Assembly (NCBI GenBank): GCA_964643145.1
Contig: CAZXPG010000036.1
Location: forward strand, 1-20,410
Source of the DNA: CAZXPG01 sp964643145
GTDB lineage: Bacteria; Pseudomonadota; Alphaproteobacteria; Rickettsiales; Arcanibacteraceae
Length of the DNA: 20,410 bases
Direction: 5' to 3'
Every line of letters starts with the position of its first letter. Position 1 is the stretch's first letter. Made by a program: the position numbers and the translations under genes. Of the stretch, positions 5,806 to 14,954 are shown in pieces. The notes under the pieces were generated by a model. The model saw only the letters and a list, made by a program, of their open reading frames with translations. It searched no databases and had not been told where the DNA came from.

Positions 5806-7599
5806 TTATGGCATTTTGCCATCAGGCGTAATCCACCAGTTCTCAAAGCCTAAATCATATTTGGGGCTGGTGGTTGGCCGTGCAAATTTATTCCAGTATA
5901 CCACCCGAAATACCCGTGAATGCCAATTAGGAATTACATAAAAATTCCATAATAACACTCGGTCAAGCGCATGGGTAGCAGTCATCAACGCTTCCCGACT
6001 GTCTGCGGCAACAATATGCTCAACCAGCGTATCAATAGCGGGATTTTTTATACCAATCAGATTACGGCTGCCACGCACATCGGCACGGCTGGAATGCCAG
6101 TAGTTAAGCTGTTCATTACCAGGGGAAGGGGATTGGGCAAAGCTTTCAATAATAACGTCATAGTCAAACTCCTGCACCCGCTTTTCATATTGGGCACTGT
6201 CGATGATGCGAATGGAGGCATTAATTCCTAACTTCTTTAAATTGACAATAACCGGGGCAATAGCTCGTTCAAATATAGGGGCATCAATAAGGAACTCAAT
6301 ATTCATAGCCTGCCCGCTGGCCTCGTTGGTTAAATGGCCATTCTTCAGCACCCATCCTGCTTCCTGTAGCAGCCTGCGCGCCGTAAGCAGGTTCTGGCGG
6401 ATACCATAGCCGCTGCCGTCCGTTACCGGGGCTTTATAGGGTGTGGTAAATACACGAACTGGTATTTCGCTTTTTAGGGGGGTAAGTAATGCCAGTTCTG
6501 CTTGGCTGGGCAGCCCGCTTGCTGCATAGTCAGAGTTGGCAAAATAGCTGTTGGTGCGGCTATAAGCGCTATAGAACAGGTTTTTATTTTCCCATTCAAA
6601 ATCCAACGTATATTGCAGTGCCTCACGTACCCGTATATCCTGGAATTTGGGACGACGGATATTTAAAATAAACCCCTGCATGCCGGAAGGAATGGAATGC
6701 GGGATCATTTCTTTAACAACTCTTCCATCCCGCACAGCCGGGAAATTATAGCCGTTTGCCCAGATTTTAGAGACATTCTCTACCCGTATATCATATTTCT
6801 CGGCTTTGAATGCCTCAATGGCTACAGTTGTATCGCGGTAATAATCATAACGTACTGTATCAAAATTATACCTACCCTTATTGACCGGCAGGTCTTTACC
6901 CCAATAATCCTTTACGCGGGCATAGGTAATGGAATGTGATGGATCTACTGCCGTCACTTTGTAGGGGCCGCTGCCAAGTGGTGGTTCCAGTGTTGATTTC
7001 TCAAAATCATGGGTGCTGTAATAGGCTTTGGAGATGATGGGCAATTGCCCAACAATCAGCGGTAATTCCCGGTTTTTGTTAGTTGCAAAGCTAAATTTCA
7101 CCCGATATGCATTTAATTTTTCTGCTTTTTCTACATCTCTATAATAGGCACGGTAGGCAGGGTCACCTTTGGTTTTAAGGGCGGTGAAGGAAAACACCAC
7201 ATCATCAGCGGTAATCGGGCTGCCATCATGCCACTTGGCGTTATGGCGGAGGTTGAAAATAACCGAGCCTCTGTCACCTGCTACTTCCACGCTTTCGGCA
7301 ATTAAGCCATATTCAGCAAAATCTTCATCAGCAGAGGCCTGCATCAGCGTATCAAACGTGCTTCTAATACCCGCTGCCGGGTTACCTTTCAGAATAAACG
7401 GGTTCAGGCTGTCAAAGCTGCCAATCACCGCTTGCGTAACCTTGCCGCCTTTTGGGGCATTGGGATTAGTATAGTCGAAATGGGTAAAATCCGAGGGGTA
7501 CTGTAAATCACCAAACATGGAAAGCCCATGGCTGGCAGAAGAAGAAGCATAGCTGCTGAGGGGAAGAAGAAGAGCAATAGCAAAAGCAACAAAGCGCAT
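5806..7599 (-). CDS. ABC transporter substrate-binding protein, family 5, YejA-like
   Basis: This periplasmic oligopeptide-type solute-binding protein (SBP_bac_5) of 597 residues has a signal peptide (MRFVAFAIALLLPLSSYA). The family is recognised from FDYTNPNAPKGGKV, the SFDSLNPF segment, LRHNAKWHDGSPITADDVVFSF, LGSGPYKV and the aromatic C-terminus (IPNWHSRVFRVVYWNKF, then FENWWITPDG). These resemble YejA, which feeds peptides such as microcin C to YejBEF. No permease or ATPase genes are adjacent, so it is an orphan binding protein here. A GTG at 7611 is in frame but lies at the edge of a palindrome; the ATG at 7599 follows GAGGG and starts a standard signal peptide. It converges on the PCuAC gene with only three bases between the stops. 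Confidence 0.88.
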   Translation of the reverse strand: MRFVAFAIALLLPLSSYASSSASHGLSMFGDLQYPSDFTHFDYTNPNAPKGGKVTQAVIGSFDSLNPFILKGNPAAGIRSTFDTLMQASADEDFAEYGLIAESVEVAGDRGSVIFNLRHNAKWHDGSPITADDVVFSFTALKTKGDPAYRAYYRDVEKAEKLNAYRVKFSFATNKNRELPLIVGQLPIISKAYYSTHDFEKSTLEPPLGSGPYKVTAVDPSHSITYARVKDYWGKDLPVNKGRYNFDTVRYDYYRDTTVAIEAFKAEKYDIRVENVSKIWANGYNFPAVRDGRVVKEMIPHSIPSGMQGFILNIRRPKFQDIRVREALQYTLDFEWENKNLFYSAYSRTNSYFANSDYAASGLPSQAELALLTPLKSEIPVRVFTTPYKAPVTDGSGYGIRQNLLTARRLLQEAGWVLKNGHLTNEASGQAMNIEFLIDAPIFERAIAPVIVNLKKLGINASIRIIDSAQYEKRVQEFDYDVIIESFAQSPSPGNEQLNYWHSSRADVRGSRNLIGIKNPAIDTLVEHIVAADSREALMTATHALDRVLLWNFYVIPNWHSRVFRVVYWNKFARPTTSPKYDLGFENWWITPDGKMP

Positions 7600-7610
7600 A
7601 GAAGCCCTCA

Positions 7611-7631
7611 CCCTCTCCCTGAGGGAGAGGG
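7611..7631. repeat. Perfect short palindrome, CCCTCTCCC/GGGAGAGGG
   Basis: CCCTCTCCC (7611-7619) and GGGAGAGGG (7623-7631) form a 9-bp perfect stem with a TGA loop, in the 57-base gap between the cytochrome and solute-binding-protein genes. Similar purine/pyrimidine palindromes are dispersed in many proteobacterial genomes. Its edge lies next to the GAGGG Shine-Dalgarno of the solute-binding protein. No T-tract follows. Confidence 0.6.
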
Positions 7632-7656
7632 AAGTAGAGAAGTGATGGTTTAAAGC

Positions 7657-8217
7657 TTATTTTTCCACTTCTGGCAGTGGTGGCGGATTGTCATTCAGCG
7701 TCCGTAAATAGGCAATCGTATTGGCAATATCCTCAGGTTTTTTGAACCCGGCAAAGCCCATTTTGGTACCAGGTATAAATTTACGGGGGCTATTTAAGAA
7801 GTGATATAAATCTTCATAGCTCCAGGTGCCACTTTTTGCTGCCATAGCGTCAGAGTAGGAATAGCCTGGATGCTGGCCACGCGGCCCTGTAACAACGCCC
7901 CATAAGTTTGGCCCCACTTTATTTGCCCCACCTTTTTCAAAGCTATGGCATACTTCACATTTTTTGCTATCAGCTTTTCCAGCTTCTGCACTGGCTTGTG
8001 CCATCAACTGGCCGATTTTGATTTCTGCCGGTGCTGCTTCCTGGCCGCCTGCTCCACCGCCTGCGGCTGGTTCTTCAGTAACCGTTACTTGATAGCCGCG
8101 CTTTTCGTCTTTGGTTTCGGGCTTATAAAGCGCATCTGTTACGGTTCCTACCACCATCGCCGTTAATCCCGCAATCAGGATAGAAGCGGCAATTTTATTC
8201 AGTTCCAATCCAGCCAT
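7657..8217 (-). CDS. Membrane-anchored cytochrome c, CycM-like
   Basis: This class I cytochrome c of 186 residues is held in the membrane by an uncleaved N-terminal helix (about 8-30), followed by an Ala/Gly/Pro-rich linker (50-64) and the haem domain. The haem site is CEVCH (Cys87, Cys90, His91). The family sequence FEKGGANKVGPNLWGVV follows, and Met153 in PGTKMGFAG is the sixth ligand. CycM-type proteins carry electrons from the bc1 complex to the aa3 oxidase in alphaproteobacteria. AGGG lies eight bases before the ATG. It is the first gene of the minus-strand pair with the solute-binding protein, and it diverges from ligA across about 120 bases in which no promoter could be named with confidence. 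Confidence 0.92.
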   Translation of the reverse strand: MAGLELNKIAASILIAGLTAMVVGTVTDALYKPETKDEKRGYQVTVTEEPAAGGGAGGQEAAPAEIKIGQLMAQASAEAGKADSKKCEVCHSFEKGGANKVGPNLWGVVTGPRGQHPGYSYSDAMAAKSGTWSYEDLYHFLNSPRKFIPGTKMGFAGFKKPEDIANTIAYLRTLNDNPPPLPEVEK

Positions 8218-8339
8218 ATGATTTCCCTGTGAGGTTTTTTATAACATGAGTAAAAGGATAATGCTTGTTTATTAGGCCATCTCGTTTTATTGGTCAATAG
8301 CGTTTGCATATTTTTTACTGATACGACCCTAAGACTACC

Positions 8340-10439
8340 ATGAATAACACGCGCACTATTCCTGTTGAACGCCTAACAGTTGACGAGGCAGCCATTGAAC
8401 TTTCCCGCTTAGCAGAGGAAATTCACTACCATAACCGGCGTTATTATCAGGATAATGCACCGGAGATTAGCGATAGTGCCTATGATGCCCTGTTTCAGCG
8501 CAATAGCGCCATTGAAAAACGGTTTCCTGCACTCATACTGCCTGACAGCCCTTCGCTTACTTTAGGGGCGGCACCGCTTGAGGCGTTTGGCAAAGTGCAG
8601 CATAGTGTTCCCATGTTATCACTCGCCAATGCGTTTTCTGCTGAGGATGTGGCGGAGTTTTTAGGCCGGGTGCGCCGCTTTTTAGGACTGAAGCAACCGG
8701 ATGTGCTGGAAGTAACCGCCGAGCCTAAGATTGATGGATTATCCTTTTCGGCACGCTTTGAGCATGGGGTGTTTGTGCGCGGGGCAACACGGGGCGATGG
8801 TTATACGGGAGAGGATATTACCGCCAATCTCCGTACGGTAATAGGATTCCCATTACGGCTGCAAAACAATAACTTCCCCGATATACTTGAAGTGCGTGGT
8901 GAAGTGTATATGGCACATGCTGATTTTAACGTGTTGAACCACGAACGTGAAAAAGCCGCCGATCCGCTCTTCGCTAACCCCAGAAATGCAGCGGCAGGGT
9001 CGTTACGCCAACTCGATAGCAGCATCACTGCCAAACGCCGCTTGCGCTATTTTGTCTATGCGCTGGGAGAGGTGAGCGCACCTGTTGCTGCTACACAAAG
9101 CGGTATTATGGAGCAGCTATCGTCTTATGGGTTTATAGCCAATACACCCTTCCAGCTATGCAGCAGCCATGAAGAAATTATGGCGTTTTATGAGGATATT
9201 TATCAGAGACGTTCTAGCCTTTCCTATGATATTGACGGGGTAGTGTATAAGGTCAATCGGCTAGATTTACAGGAGCGGCTTGGAACCGTAGCCCGCAGCC
9301 CGCGTTTTGCCATTGCCCATAAGTTTCCGGCTGAACAAGCTAAAACCGTGATTGAGCACATCAATATTCAGGTGGGGCGCACGGGAGCCTTAACGCCTGT
9401 TGCTGAACTGCGTCCGATTAATGTGGGTGGAGTGATGGTGGCGCGGGCAACGCTACATAATAAGCAGGAAATTGAACGTAAAGATATTAGGAGTGGGGAT
9501 ACGGTTGTTATCCAGCGAGCAGGGGATGTAATTCCGCAGGTGGTGATGGTGGATAAGGCCATGCGTCCGGCAGACAGCACGGCTTTCGTGTTTCCCACCC
9601 ATTGCCCGGTATGTGGCAGTATTGCCGTCCGTGAAGATGATGAAGCGGTAACGCGCTGTAGCGGCGGGTTGATCTGCCCCGCGCAAATGCAGGAAAAACT
9701 GCGGCATTTTGTCTCACGAGATGCATTTGATATTGAAGGCTTGGGCGATAAGCAAATCAGTTTCTTCTGGGAGCGCAAGCTGATTATGGAGCCTGCCGAT
9801 ATTTTCCGGCTGGAAGAGCGTGACAAGCAGAGCTTGACACCGCTACGTAAGCTGGATGGCTGGGGGAAAAAATCCGCAGAAAATTTGTTTGCAGCGATAG
9901 AGCAGGCAAAACGCATTCCTTTTGACCGATTCATTTACAGCTTAGGAATACGTCATATTGGCGAAGTGACCGCCAAGCTTATTGCTCTTCACTATGGCGA
10001 TTTCTCGCATTGGCAGGAGCGGATGATAGAAGCGATAGACCCTACTTCATCAAGTGCTAAGGAACTGCTTGCTATTAACGGCATTGGCCCGAGAGCAGCC
10101 GAAGCGATGGTGATGTTTTTCCATGAACCTGCCAACCGTGCAGCGGTTGCGGCACTACTTGATTATGTTACTATTGTCGCTATCCCAAAACCTGCCGTAG
10201 TTGATTCAGCATTTTCTGGGAAAACCGTGGTATTTACTGGCACATTAACCGCAATGACGCGCAGCGAAGCCAAGGCCAAAGCAGAGAAGCTGGGGGCCAA
10301 AGTGGCAGGTTCCGTTTCCGCGAAAACCGATTTTGTGATTGTGGGGGAAGATGCAGGCAGCAAGCGGCAGAAGGCGGAAAGCTTAGGGGTAAAAGTGCTG
10401 ACAGAACAAGAATGGATGGAGATGATAGATGCAGGATAA
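8340..10439 (+). CDS. ligA: NAD-dependent DNA ligase
   Basis: The 699-residue enzyme, of full family length, seals nicks in DNA replication and repair using NAD+. Domains in order are the Ia NAD-binding region with YHNRRYYQDNAPEISDSAYD, the adenylation domain with catalytic Lys130 in EPKIDGL and RGDGYTGEDIT, the OB fold with VGRTGALTPVAEL, the four-cysteine zinc finger starting at CPVCGS, the helix-hairpin-helix region (LGIRHIGEVTA, INGIGPRAA) and a C-terminal BRCT domain (FSGKTVVFTGTL...). All key residues are present. There is no evident Shine-Dalgarno upstream of the ATG, but MNNTRTIPVERLT leads directly into the Ia domain. The stop lies inside pepP, an 11-base overlap. Confidence 0.96.
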   Translation: MNNTRTIPVERLTVDEAAIELSRLAEEIHYHNRRYYQDNAPEISDSAYDALFQRNSAIEKRFPALILPDSPSLTLGAAPLEAFGKVQHSVPMLSLANAFSAEDVAEFLGRVRRFLGLKQPDVLEVTAEPKIDGLSFSARFEHGVFVRGATRGDGYTGEDITANLRTVIGFPLRLQNNNFPDILEVRGEVYMAHADFNVLNHEREKAADPLFANPRNAAAGSLRQLDSSITAKRRLRYFVYALGEVSAPVAATQSGIMEQLSSYGFIANTPFQLCSSHEEIMAFYEDIYQRRSSLSYDIDGVVYKVNRLDLQERLGTVARSPRFAIAHKFPAEQAKTVIEHINIQVGRTGALTPVAELRPINVGGVMVARATLHNKQEIERKDIRSGDTVVIQRAGDVIPQVVMVDKAMRPADSTAFVFPTHCPVCGSIAVREDDEAVTRCSGGLICPAQMQEKLRHFVSRDAFDIEGLGDKQISFFWERKLIMEPADIFRLEERDKQSLTPLRKLDGWGKKSAENLFAAIEQAKRIPFDRFIYSLGIRHIGEVTAKLIALHYGDFSHWQERMIEAIDPTSSSAKELLAINGIGPRAAEAMVMFFHEPANRAAVAALLDYVTIVAIPKPAVVDSAFSGKTVVFTGTLTAMTRSEAKAKAEKLGAKVAGSVSAKTDFVIVGEDAGSKRQKAESLGVKVLTEQEWMEMIDAG

Positions 10440-12204
10440 GGAAAAATTGGCGCAACTTCGGGCTGAACTGGCTAAGCAAGGACTAGACGGGTTTGTCATT
10501 CCGATGAATGACGCATTTCAGTCGGAATATGTGCCAGATAGCGACAAGCGTATTGGTTTTCTGACAGGCTTTACTGGGTCGGCAGGCACAGTGGTGGTGC
10601 TAAAAGACAAGGCAGCGTTTTTTACTGATGGGCGTTATACGTTACAAGCCGCCGAACAGGTGGATAATGGGCTGTATAGCCTCCACGATTCCACAGAACT
10701 TTCGCCGCAAGACTGGGTAAGGGAACAGATGCAGCCCGGTGAGGTGCTGGGGGTGGATAGCTGGCTGCATACGGAAGCCAACGCCAAGAGCTACCAGAAG
10801 GCATGTAGCAGGGCAGGGGCGTTGCTACAAACCGTCACCCATAACCCGGTGGATGCTATCTGGCATGAGCGGCCAAATGCACCGCTGGGGCAGGTTTATT
10901 TGCACGATATAGGCTACGCAGGCGAAACAGCACTTTCCAAACGCGAACGCTTAGCTAGAACCTTGCAAGCATCAGGGGTTGATGCTACAGTATTAACGCT
11001 GGCCGATTCCATCTGCTGGCTGCTGAATATTCGCGGCAGCGATGTGCACTGCACACCATTCGCCCTTGCCTATGCGTTCCTGCACCGTGATGGCACGGTC
11101 GATCTTTTTATCGATGAAAGCAAATTATCCGTAGAGGTGCGCACTCATATTGAAGCGAAGATATATTCACCCAATAGCTTAGAAAGCTATATTAATACAC
11201 TGGAAAACAAAAAAATACAGTCTGATCCATATAGCACTCCCTTATGGTTCTTTGCCCAGCTTGAGCAAGCTGGGGCTGCAATTATCCGGGGTGAGGATAT
11301 ATGCCAACTTCCCAAAGCCTGTAAGAATAAAACTGAACAACAAGGCGCGATTGCTGCCCATATTAAAGATGGTGTGGCAGTGGTGGAATTTCTCTGCTGG
11401 CTAGATAAACAGATAGGCAGAATGCCAGTCAGTGAAATTAGTGTGGCAGAGCAATTGCTGTTATACAGACAGAAACAAGAAGGGTTTGTGATGCCAAGCT
11501 TCGACACCATCGCAGGCTTTGGCGCGCATGGGGCGATTATCCATTATCATACCACTGAAAAATCTAATATCCCTATAGAAAATAATGGGTTACTGTTGCT
11601 TGATTCGGGTGGGCAGTATCGTGAAGGCACTACCGATATCACCCGCACAATTGCTATAGGCTCTCCCACAGAAGAACAAATCCGCCGCTTTACCCAGGTG
11701 CTTAAAGGCCATATTATGCTGGCTATGGCCAAATTCCCACAAGGCACAACAGGTACGCAACTTGATGCGCTGGCGCGTTATGCCTTATGGCAGGAATGTC
11801 TCGATTATGGCCATGGCACCGGCCATGGTGTGGGTAGTTATTTGAGCGTACATGAAGGGCCAGCGCGTATCAGCAAAATGCCAAACACTATTGCCTTGCA
11901 GCCAGGGATGATCCTTTCCAACGAGCCGGGCTATTACAAAGCTGGGGCTTATGGCATACGGATTGAAAGCCTGCTGCTGGTGGAAGAATCTAGAGAGATG
12001 GGCGAAAATAGCAAAAAGTTTTTACAGTTTAACACATTAACCCGCGTTCCAATTGACAAAGATTTGATAGATACAACTTTGCTAACCGTCCCTGAACGTG
12101 CATGGTTGAACCAATATCATCAACAAATTTATGCCGATATTCTGCCATATTGCCATACGCTAGAACTTCATAAATGGCTTGAAGAACATACTTCATCTAT
12201 CTGA
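10429..12204 (+). CDS. Xaa-Pro aminopeptidase (aminopeptidase P, M24B)
   Basis: The 591-residue three-domain aminopeptidase P removes N-terminal residues preceding proline. It has two creatinase-like N-terminal domains, an M24 pita-bread catalytic domain and a C-terminal extension, making it the long eukaryote-like APP1 type instead of the shorter E. coli PepP type. The five metal ligands are Asp392 and Asp403 (LLDSGGQYREGTTDITR), His466 (GTGHGVG), Glu499 (SNEPGYY) and Glu513 (RIESLL), with spacings close to those of human APP1. The start overlaps the ligA end by 11 bases and has GGAG about seven bases upstream, so the two are coupled. Confidence 0.92.
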   Translation: MQDKEKLAQLRAELAKQGLDGFVIPMNDAFQSEYVPDSDKRIGFLTGFTGSAGTVVVLKDKAAFFTDGRYTLQAAEQVDNGLYSLHDSTELSPQDWVREQMQPGEVLGVDSWLHTEANAKSYQKACSRAGALLQTVTHNPVDAIWHERPNAPLGQVYLHDIGYAGETALSKRERLARTLQASGVDATVLTLADSICWLLNIRGSDVHCTPFALAYAFLHRDGTVDLFIDESKLSVEVRTHIEAKIYSPNSLESYINTLENKKIQSDPYSTPLWFFAQLEQAGAAIIRGEDICQLPKACKNKTEQQGAIAAHIKDGVAVVEFLCWLDKQIGRMPVSEISVAEQLLLYRQKQEGFVMPSFDTIAGFGAHGAIIHYHTTEKSNIPIENNGLLLLDSGGQYREGTTDITRTIAIGSPTEEQIRRFTQVLKGHIMLAMAKFPQGTTGTQLDALARYALWQECLDYGHGTGHGVGSYLSVHEGPARISKMPNTIALQPGMILSNEPGYYKAGAYGIRIESLLLVEESREMGENSKKFLQFNTLTRVPIDKDLIDTTLLTVPERAWLNQYHQQIYADILPYCHTLELHKWLEEHTSSI

Positions 12205-12244
12205 TACTAGGCGTTAGTATAAGCATTAGTTTCCATAATATGGA
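12204..12244 (+). promoter_or_regulatory. Two small palindromes between pepP-like gene and mnmE
   Basis: ATACTA (12204-12209) and TAGTAT (12215-12220) form a weak 6-bp stem directly at the aminopeptidase stop. Twelve bases later TCCATA-A-TATGGA (12232-12244) is a perfect 13-base odd palindrome resembling an operator core. The rest of this 78-base gap is very AT-rich and shows no clear Shine-Dalgarno before mnmE. Neither element has a T-tract. Confidence 0.25.
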
Positions 12245-12282
12245 TTATCATCTTTTTCTATTTTTATATATTCTTATTCTCT

Positions 12283-13599
12283 ATGACTATTTTTGCCTTA
12301 GCGACAGCTCCTGGGAAAGCCGGTGTTGCAATTATCCGTATTTCCGGCAGCAACGCGCATCATGCCTTAACCATACTCACAGATAAAGCAGAAATAAAAC
12401 CACGCTATGCGCACTATACGCAGCTATATCACCCACAGACGCACGAACTGATTGATGAAGCGGTAGTGCTGTGGTTTCCGGCTCCGCATAGTTTCACTGG
12501 CGAAGATGTGGTGGAACTGCATATCCATGGCAGCCGTGCCGTAGTGAATGCGCTGTTTCAGGTGCTCAGTGAGTATCTAGCTTTACGTCTGGCCGAGCCT
12601 GGGGAATTTTCCCGCCGTGCTTTTATCAATAATAAAATGGACTTAACCCAAGCGGAAGGTATTGCCGATTTAATTGCCGCCGAAACCAGCCTTCAGGCAC
12701 GACAGGCACTACGGCAAGTGAGCGGTGAACTAGAGCAGCTTTATGAGGGCTGGAGAATGCAACTTATTCATATTCTAGCATTCCTAGAAGCCTATATTGA
12801 TTTCCCTGATGAAGATTTGCCAAGCGACGTGATACAGGAAGTGACAGCAAATATCAGCGCACTGCGTGAAGCAATTACAGTACATATCAATGATAAACGC
12901 CGTGGGGAAAAACTACGTGAAGGTTTATATGTGGCCATTATTGGTGCACCCAATGCCGGGAAATCAAGCCTTCTCAATTATTTGGCCAAACGTGACGTGG
13001 CCATTGTCTCCCATATTGCCGGCACAACGCGCGATGTGATCGAAGTGCATCTGGATATTGCTGGCTACCCGGTGATTATTGCTGATACCGCAGGGCTTAG
13101 AGAAAGCGAGGATGTGGTTGAAAATGAAGGCATTAAACGGGCACGCAAACGAGCGGAACAGGCTGATCTTAAAATTGCCTTGTTTGATGCGGGAAAAGTG
13201 CTGGATAACAGCACGTTAGAGTTAATAGATGAGAATACACTTATTGTAATCAATAAGATAGATACGGCCACTCACTTTCCCTCCTCCATTGGCAGCACCC
13301 CTGCCCTGCCCATCTCGCTGCATAAGAATATAGGACTCGATATGCTTCTTAACATGTTGGAGAATAATATTTATAAACATATACAACCCTCTCATAACCC
13401 AGTGATTACCCGTGCCCGCTACCGTGAGCATTTACAGCACTGTTTGTTGCATCTAGAACGGTTTAACTTAGGAAATGCACTGGAGCTGGCAGCAGAAGAT
13501 GTGCGTATGGCGGCGCGACAACTGGGCAAAATCACTGGCAAGATTGAGGTGGAACAGGTGCTTGATGTGATTTTTTCCAGTTTCTGTATTGGCAAATAA
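12283..13599 (+). CDS. mnmE: tRNA modification GTPase MnmE
   Basis: The 438-residue MnmE (TrmE), with GidA/MnmG, modifies U34 of several tRNAs at the wobble position. It has the N-terminal tetrahydrofolate-binding domain (MTIFALATAPGKAGVAIIRISG), a helical domain, and an inserted G domain with G1 GAPNAGKSS (221-229), G2 GTTRD (247-251), G3 DTAG (268-271) and G4 NKID (324-327). The C-terminus is the diagnostic FCIGK with catalytic Cys435. All motifs are intact. There is no clear Shine-Dalgarno, but the start is fixed by the conserved N-terminus. The MnmG partner is not in the window. Confidence 0.96.
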   Translation: MTIFALATAPGKAGVAIIRISGSNAHHALTILTDKAEIKPRYAHYTQLYHPQTHELIDEAVVLWFPAPHSFTGEDVVELHIHGSRAVVNALFQVLSEYLALRLAEPGEFSRRAFINNKMDLTQAEGIADLIAAETSLQARQALRQVSGELEQLYEGWRMQLIHILAFLEAYIDFPDEDLPSDVIQEVTANISALREAITVHINDKRRGEKLREGLYVAIIGAPNAGKSSLLNYLAKRDVAIVSHIAGTTRDVIEVHLDIAGYPVIIADTAGLRESEDVVENEGIKRARKRAEQADLKIALFDAGKVLDNSTLELIDENTLIVINKIDTATHFPSSIGSTPALPISLHKNIGLDMLLNMLENNIYKHIQPSHNPVITRARYREHLQHCLLHLERFNLGNALELAAEDVRMAARQLGKITGKIEVEQVLDVIFSSFCIGK

Positions 13600-13662
13600 A
13601 AGAAGTTGTTATATCTACTAAGATGCTAAAATAATACATGACATCGTGTACAAGATGAAATT

Positions 13663-13808
13663 CCTCCCCCTTGAGGGGGGAGGCTAGGTGGGGGTGATCA
13701 AATTATAATGAGTGAACGGAGTGAACACCTTAAATTTATAAGTAATTCGCTACGCTCACAAATATTCTTTATCACCCCCACCCCAACCCTCCCCCCTCAA
13801 GGGGGAGG
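13663..13808. mobile_element. MITE-like nested inverted-repeat element
   Basis: This 146-bp unit has arms at 13663-13698 and 13771-13808 that are inverted copies of each other with only a few differences and a two-base length change. Each arm is itself a hairpin (CCTCCCCC TTGA GGGGG). The central 72 bases contain a second, degenerate inverted repeat (GTGAACGGAGTGAA against GTGAGCGTAGCGAA read from the other strand). It codes for nothing recognisable; a 93-codon frame across it is low-complexity. No target-site duplication could be seen. It fills most of the gap before pheS and looks like a non-autonomous, repeat-derived element. Confidence 0.65.
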
Positions 13809-13877
13809 GAGTGCGCCTGTCAACTGTTATAGTAGTGGAGTAGTAGAAACGTTTACTATAGTGTATAGGAAAAGCAG

Positions 13878-14954
13878 ATGGATAATTTACAGCGTATTGA
13901 AGAAGAGGCATTGGAAACCATTACGAGTGCCACTTCGCTGGAAGCACTTGAGCAGTTACGCATCCAGTTCCTGGGCAAGAATGGCGTAGTCACCCAGCAG
14001 ATGAAACAGCTTGGCAGCTTGGCAGAAGCAGAACGAAAATCTTTTGGCGCTAAAATTAACACAGCAAAACAACGCCTAACCAGCGCACTTGAAACCCAGA
14101 AAACTCAACTGGAAGCCGTTGCGCTCAATGCCCGCCTTGCCCGTGAAACCGTCGATATTACCCTCCCCTGTCGGTTTGAAGCAAAAGGCACTATCCACCC
14201 GATCAGCCAGGCCATTCAGGAAATTACGGTAATTCTGGCCAATATGGGCTTCGCTGTAGCAGAAGGCCCCAATATCGAGGATGATTACCATAATTTCACG
14301 GCACTCAACATCCCAGAGAGCCACCCTGCCCGTATGATGCACGATACATTCTATCTGCCGGATAGCCCAGATGGTAGAAAATTGGTGCTTAGAACGCATA
14401 CTTCCCCCGTGCAGATACGCACTATGATGAACAATAAGCCGCCTTACCGTATTATGGCGCCAGGGCGTACTTACCGTTCTGATTCCGATATGACCCATAC
14501 CCCTATGTTCCACCAGGTGGAAGGGCTGTTTGTCGATAAACATATCCATATGGGGCATTTGAAGGGCTGTATTACCGAATTTATCCGCGCTTTCTTTGAA
14601 ATGGATAACGTGCCTGTACGTTTTCGTCCCAGCTTTTTCCCCTTCACCGAGCCCTCTGCTGAGGTGGATATTGGCTGCTCCCGTACTGGTGGTGAACTGA
14701 AGATTGGTGCAGGCAGTGATTGGCTGGAAGTGCTGGGTTGTGGGATGGTGCATCCGAATGTGCTCAAGAATGTGGGCATTGACCCAGAAGAATATCAGGG
14801 TTTTGCCTTTGGTATGGGCATCGAACGGCTGGCAATGCTGAAATATGGCATTGCGGATTTACGCACCTTTTTTGATAGCGATATACGCTGGCTGAACCAT
14901 TATGGTTTTAGTGCTTTTGATATACCATCTCTGGTTGGAGGCTTGTCACGATGA
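13878..14954 (+). CDS. pheS: Phenylalanyl-tRNA synthetase alpha subunit
   Basis: The 358-residue catalytic subunit of the alpha2beta2 PheRS charges tRNA-Phe. It has an N-terminal coiled-coil (about 1-95) and a class II core with LRTHTSPVQIRTM (motif 2 region), PGRTYRSDSDMTHTPMFHQVEGL and motif 3, GFAFGMGIERLAMLKYG. All are intact. AGGA lies eight bases before the ATG. The stop overlaps the pheT start by four bases (ATGA), as is common for this operon. The gene begins 69 bases after the MITE-like element. Confidence 0.97.
   Translation: MDNLQRIEEEALETITSATSLEALEQLRIQFLGKNGVVTQQMKQLGSLAEAERKSFGAKINTAKQRLTSALETQKTQLEAVALNARLARETVDITLPCRFEAKGTIHPISQAIQEITVILANMGFAVAEGPNIEDDYHNFTALNIPESHPARMMHDTFYLPDSPDGRKLVLRTHTSPVQIRTMMNNKPPYRIMAPGRTYRSDSDMTHTPMFHQVEGLFVDKHIHMGHLKGCITEFIRAFFEMDNVPVRFRPSFFPFTEPSAEVDIGCSRTGGELKIGAGSDWLEVLGCGMVHPNVLKNVGIDPEEYQGFAFGMGIERLAMLKYGIADLRTFFDSDIRWLNHYGFSAFDIPSLVGGLSR

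Noticed and set aside
5808..5822. ATGGCA-TTT-TGCCAT hairpin as a two-way terminator between the PCuAC and solute-binding-protein genes.
   Set aside because: The stem is only six base pairs, lies within the last codons of the solute-binding protein, and has no T-tract on either side.
7600..7611. GTG start for the solute-binding protein at 7611.
   Set aside because: It sits at the edge of a palindrome; the ATG at 7599 has a GAGGG ribosome-binding site and begins a normal signal peptide.
9368..9934. A 188-codon minus-strand reading frame inside ligA.
   Set aside because: It is opposite intact ligA motifs (OB fold, zinc finger) and shows Ser/Arg-rich shadow composition.
13708..13989. A 93-codon plus-strand reading frame.
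   Set aside because: It runs through the MITE-like repeat (low-complexity TPTLPPQGGG) and into pheS in another frame; it has no family resemblance.
14076..14753. A 225-codon minus-strand reading frame inside pheS.
   Set aside because: It lies wholly opposite a conserved pheS coding region and is an antisense shadow.
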